A stretch of DNA of 34,207 bases from Oscillospiraceae bacterium (GTDB lineage Bacteria > Bacillota > Clostridia > UBA1381 > UMGS1253). Below are positions 31,954-34,207 of this stretch, piece after piece. Location of the stretch: assembly GCA_015068725.1 (NCBI GenBank), contig SVKA01000020.1, positions 1 through 34,207 of the forward strand, read 5' to 3'. The position numbers and the translations under genes are program-made. Below the pieces are notes generated by a model. It did no database searches. It had not been told where the DNA came from and worked only from the letters and a program-made list of their open reading frames with translations. Position 1 is the stretch's first letter; each line of letters starts with the position of its first letter.

Positions 31954-32872
31954 AACAGTGCTTACAGTAACAAAAGAGGATGAAGGCAAACGACTCGATG
32001 TTTACATAGCCGAGTCGCTTGATAATCTTTCGCGCTCACATGCCGCAAAACTTATTGAAGAAGGGCTTGTTACAAAGGACGCAACCATATTAAATAAAAA
32101 ATATAAAGTGTGCGAGGATGACGTTATACAGATTATAGTCCCACAGCCGCAAGAGTACAATATAGAAGCACAGGATATAGAGCTTGACGTTGTTTATGAA
32201 GATAAGGATTTGCTCGTTATAAACAAAAAGCAGGGTATGGTAGTACATCCCGCACCGGGAAATTATGACGGCACGCTTGTAAACGCGCTTATGAAGCACT
32301 GCAAGGGGAGTTTGTCGGGCATAAACGGCGTAATGCGCCCGGGAATTGTGCACAGAATTGACAAAGACACATCGGGACTTTTAATTGTTGCAAAAAATGA
32401 TGAGGCGCACACATTTTTGTCAGAGCAGCTTGCTGACAGAAGCCTTTCGAGAGAATACTATGCTCTTGTGAACGGCAACATTAAAGAAGATGAGCTTACA
32501 CTCGATTTTCCGATTGGAAGAAACCCTAATGACCGCAAAAAAATGTGCGTTACAACAAAAAATGCGCGCGATGCCAAAACGTTTGTAACCGTGCTTGAGC
32601 GTTTTGGGCGTTATACATTGGTAAAATGTAAGCTTCAAACGGGAAGAACGCACCAGATAAGAGTCCACATGGCACATATTGCTCACAGCGTTGTGGGCGA
32701 TAAAACGTATGGCATAAAAAAAGAGGCATTCAAGCTTGAAGGTCAGCTTTTGCATGCAAAAAGGATTGAGTTTATACATCCGCGCTCGAAAGAGAAAATG
32801 GAGTTTTCGTGTGAGCTACCTGATTATTTTGAAGATGTGCTACAAAAGCTTCGAAAAATGAATATGGAGTAA
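31943..32872 (+). CDS. RluA/RluD-family pseudouridine synthase
   Basis: A 309-residue RNA pseudouridine synthase. An N-terminal S4 RNA-binding domain covers about 16-75 (GKRLDVYIAESLDNLSRSHA). The catalytic domain has the motif GIVHRIDKDTSGLL, with Asp140 as the nucleophile, then LVKCKLQTGRTHQIRVHMAH. The lspA-rluD order with a short overlap is a common Firmicutes arrangement (YlyB-type in Bacillus). The RNA target is not known from sequence; rluD-like members modify 23S rRNA. Its stop is followed within 4 bases by the 60-bp hairpin element. Confidence 0.93.
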   Translation: MSDKTVLTVTKEDEGKRLDVYIAESLDNLSRSHAAKLIEEGLVTKDATILNKKYKVCEDDVIQIIVPQPQEYNIEAQDIELDVVYEDKDLLVINKKQGMVVHPAPGNYDGTLVNALMKHCKGSLSGINGVMRPGIVHRIDKDTSGLLIVAKNDEAHTFLSEQLADRSLSREYYALVNGNIKEDELTLDFPIGRNPNDRKKMCVTTKNARDAKTFVTVLERFGRYTLVKCKLQTGRTHQIRVHMAHIAHSVVGDKTYGIKKEAFKLEGQLLHAKRIEFIHPRSKEKMEFSCELPDYFEDVLQKLRKMNME

Positions 32873-32911
32873 AAAATAATACCGCCCACGGTATAAAAAC
32901 CGTGGGCGGTA
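32871..32911 (-). terminator. Terminator of the lipoprotein gene, within hairpin element copy 1
   Basis: A perfect 12-bp stem (TACCGCCCACGG with CCGTGGGCGGTA) has an 8-base loop. On the minus strand it runs into ATTATTTTTTA, so it should terminate the lipoprotein transcript. On the plus strand no T run follows, so it is a poor terminator for rluD. Confidence 0.75.
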
Positions 32912-32935
32912 AATTCAAGCAAAACGAACGTTGTT
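32876..32935. repeat. 60-bp hairpin element, copy 1
   Basis: ATAATA, then a 12-bp-stem hairpin (32880-32911), then a 22-bp tail at 32914-32935 beginning TTCAAGCAAAACG. The same unit, equal in length and without gaps, occurs at 33922-33981. The tail is identical between the two copies. In the stem, four base pairs have changed on both sides. It lies just past the stop codons of rluD (plus) and of the lipoprotein gene (minus). Confidence 0.85.
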
Positions 32936-32943
32936 TGTTGTGG

Positions 32944-33882
32944 TTACTCAATGTCAATGTATTTAAAATCCCACGGGCCATCCGACGGTCTATTCCAATA
33001 GGAATCTCTGTAAAAAAGTCTGTTTCCTATCACGTGGATATAAGATACCTCCACATCAAGAATTTTTTGGCGATCGCTTCCATCGGGGCGGATTTTATAC
33101 AAATTTCCATTATCACTTTTATTAGTGTAAAAAATCCATTCTTCGTTTGAATTTGCTCTACCGCAACGATCCTGACAAATACAAGTTTCGGTATTAGTGT
33201 CCAAATCATATATAAACAACTTGTCTTCTCTGTAGTGATCCGAATAAAATAGCTTATTCCCTATAGGCATCAAATCAGTCGCATATGCATACCTAATGAG
33301 CTTCGCATCCGTTCCATCTATATTCATACTGCAAAGTTTTGGCTCCGTTTCAATATCAATATCCGTATAATAAATACGGTCGTTAATTATGCAATAGTCA
33401 GATATTCTCTGCCCTAACACCTTTTTATTTCCACCGTTCAAATCCATCCGAACTAACGGAGCATCGATGTATGCGGAATATTGGTGAAAATATACGTGAC
33501 CGTTATATATAACAGGGTGATTTGCCTGGGTAAAAATCGTCAACGGCTTTTTTTTCTTGCCGTTCGTGGACATTTTCCATATGGGACCTGGCTCGCCATA
33601 GGTATAATATAAACAATCGTTATACAAGTTTAAGCTCGAACACATAAGACTTTCTGCAATAGGCTCAACGGTATCTGTCTGCAAATCTTTCTTGTAGAAA
33701 GTACATTTTTCGTCATCAAAATAGATATAACCATTTTCACATTCCACAAAGTAACCTCCGCTAGCAATATTTCCAAAAGAAACTTTGTTTGGATGTGTTG
33801 GTTCGTACTCGGTCTGTGCGCAGGAAGTGCATAGCAATAATATAAGAGCAGAAAAAAGTATGAATCTGATTTTTTTTACCAT
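32944..33882 (-). CDS. Lipoprotein with propeller-like repeats (DUF5050-like)
   Basis: A 312-residue prolipoprotein with signal KKIRFILFSALILLLCTSC, lipobox LCTSC, then a mature chain of repeated units of about 40 residues. Each has a strand of the type GNKLFYSDHY or DRIYYTDI followed by a short DLDTNT/MNIDGTD turn, the pattern of DUF5050-type beta-propeller proteins. Such proteins stay on the outer face of the membrane; no enzymatic residues are visible, so ligand or protein binding is likely. The start is ATG 33882 after AAGGAAGGTGAT; an upstream in-frame codon at 33918 has no ribosome site. The gene is bounded on both sides by copies of a 60-bp hairpin element. Confidence 0.82.
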   Translation of the reverse strand: MVKKIRFILFSALILLLCTSCAQTEYEPTHPNKVSFGNIASGGYFVECENGYIYFDDEKCTFYKKDLQTDTVEPIAESLMCSSLNLYNDCLYYTYGEPGPIWKMSTNGKKKKPLTIFTQANHPVIYNGHVYFHQYSAYIDAPLVRMDLNGGNKKVLGQRISDYCIINDRIYYTDIDIETEPKLCSMNIDGTDAKLIRYAYATDLMPIGNKLFYSDHYREDKLFIYDLDTNTETCICQDRCGRANSNEEWIFYTNKSDNGNLYKIRPDGSDRQKILDVEVSYIHVIGNRLFYRDSYWNRPSDGPWDFKYIDIE

Positions 33883-33921
33883 CTTATCACCTTCCTTGCT
33901 TGGCCATATCAATACCAAGGG

Positions 33922-33981
33922 ATAATATCGTCTGCAGTAAAAAAACTGCAGGCGATAGCTTCAAGCAAAACGAACGTTGTT
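33922..33981. repeat. 60-bp hairpin element, copy 2
   Basis: Same layout as copy 1: ATAATA (33922-33927), hairpin (stem 33926-33938 with 33945-33957, loop of six A on the plus strand), then the 22-bp tail at 33960-33981, identical to copy 1. One stem pair is T-G on the plus strand and would be a C-A mismatch on the minus strand. It sits 2 bases past the stop of the minus-strand gene at the window edge. Confidence 0.85.
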
Positions 33982-33983
33982 GA

Positions 33984-34207
33984 TTATTTTTTTAGCATGC
34001 ATTTTATAACTAAAATAATAAGTATTGCCACAAGTACAACAATGAGTAAGCAAGCTATAATTAAAAAAATGCCCAACTGCCTTGACTCTTTGGTGTAAAA
34101 TCCAAAAGAATCAAATAGTTCTTGTTCTTCTTTTTCAAAATCTTCAAAGCTTGTGAGATAATACACATTTTCAAGCGAAACCTTATCTTCAGAGGTGTAT
34201 ATTCTTG
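33984..34207 (-). CDS. C-terminal part of a membrane-anchored protein, truncated by the window edge
   Basis: The frame is open to the end of the window, giving at least 74 residues of a protein whose start lies outside. The visible part is an acidic segment (SFEDFEKEEQELFDSF) followed by a single strong membrane span (LGIFLIIACLLIVVLVAILI) and a short basic tail KCMLKK, so it looks like a C-terminal tail anchor with the bulk facing outward (positive-inside rule). An internal GTG at 34166 has no ribosome site and is not a likely start. The family is not recognisable from this piece. It lies upstream of the lipoprotein gene on the same strand. Confidence 0.65.
   Translation of the reverse strand, partial: RIYTSEDKVSLENVYYLTSFEDFEKEEQELFDSFGFYTKESRQLGIFLIIACLLIVVLVAILIILVIKCMLKK

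Noticed and set aside
32876-33981. Integron gene cassette with attC sites
   Set aside because: The spacing, single gene per repeat and imperfect palindromes resemble cassettes, but the required outer RYYYAAC/GTTRRRY core pair is not present and no integrase is visible. Kept only as one possible analogy.
1-34207. tRNA genes, rRNA genes, CRISPR arrays, phage or plasmid replication genes
   Set aside because: Intergenic gaps were read for cloverleaf ends, short regular repeats and characteristic gene families; none was seen, though a tRNA scan could not be run.

Overview
The window reads as chromosomal DNA of a low-GC, strictly anaerobic Gram-positive bacterium of the class Clostridia, most likely an uncultured gut or rumen relative of the Oscillospirales (inference). 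The grounds are the Gram-positive septum cluster (ylmE-sepF-yggT-ylmH-divIVA) leading into ileS and lspA, [FeFe]-hydrogenase maturation genes, S-layer-homology and copper-amine-oxidase-type domains on exported proteins, strong AGGAGG-type ribosome sites, frequent TTG/GTG starts, and TTGAxx-17-TATAAT promoters. No tRNA, rRNA or CRISPR array was seen.

Layout. 1-1600: the 3' part of a phenylacetate-CoA ligase gene with its tandem-ACT partner, closed by a bidirectional terminator. 1612-2952: a ZIP metal transporter diverging from a small, probably helical protein gene. 3006-7438: a large exported heparinase II/III-like polysaccharide lyase, in minus orientation, bracketed by two remnants of the same IS3-type element. 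7499-8909: pyrophosphatase and purC, each with its own promoter. 8917-15662 (all minus): hydF, hydG and a TM1266-type regulator, then thrC, a small P-loop protein and pgi. 15797-17594: a DUF2156 protein and a GNAT protein in one operon. 17608-20095: an ECF-sigma-type promoter, a surface serpin with SLH domains and a small lipoprotein. 20139-23330: a beta-helix protein and a Gfo/Idh/MocA dehydrogenase, diverging from an AraC regulator. 23451-32872: a long plus-strand block running HlyD-like adaptor, ylmE, sepF, yggT, ylmH, divIVA, ileS, aroB, lspA and rluD. 32876-34207: two minus-strand genes for envelope-type proteins, each followed by a copy of a 60-bp element.

How the genes fit together. 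The 23-33 kb block is core cell division, envelope and translation. hydG and hydF point to hydrogen metabolism, but hydE and the hydrogenase are not in the window. The accessory layer faces outward: a polysaccharide lyase, a cell-wall serpin under a probable envelope-stress promoter, a sugar-type dehydrogenase with its own AraC regulator, and a lipoprotein with propeller-like repeats.

The strongest hidden signals are these. (1) A 60-bp hairpin element is present twice, exactly 1046 bp apart, and four of its stem base pairs differ between copies by paired, compensating changes. (2) An SLH-serpin gene lies behind a GGAAC-N16-CGTC promoter. (3) The heparinase gene sits between IS ends, and one IS remnant has a perfected palindrome placed as the terminator of that gene. 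(4) yggT has no ATG, GTG or TTG start and appears to begin at CTG.
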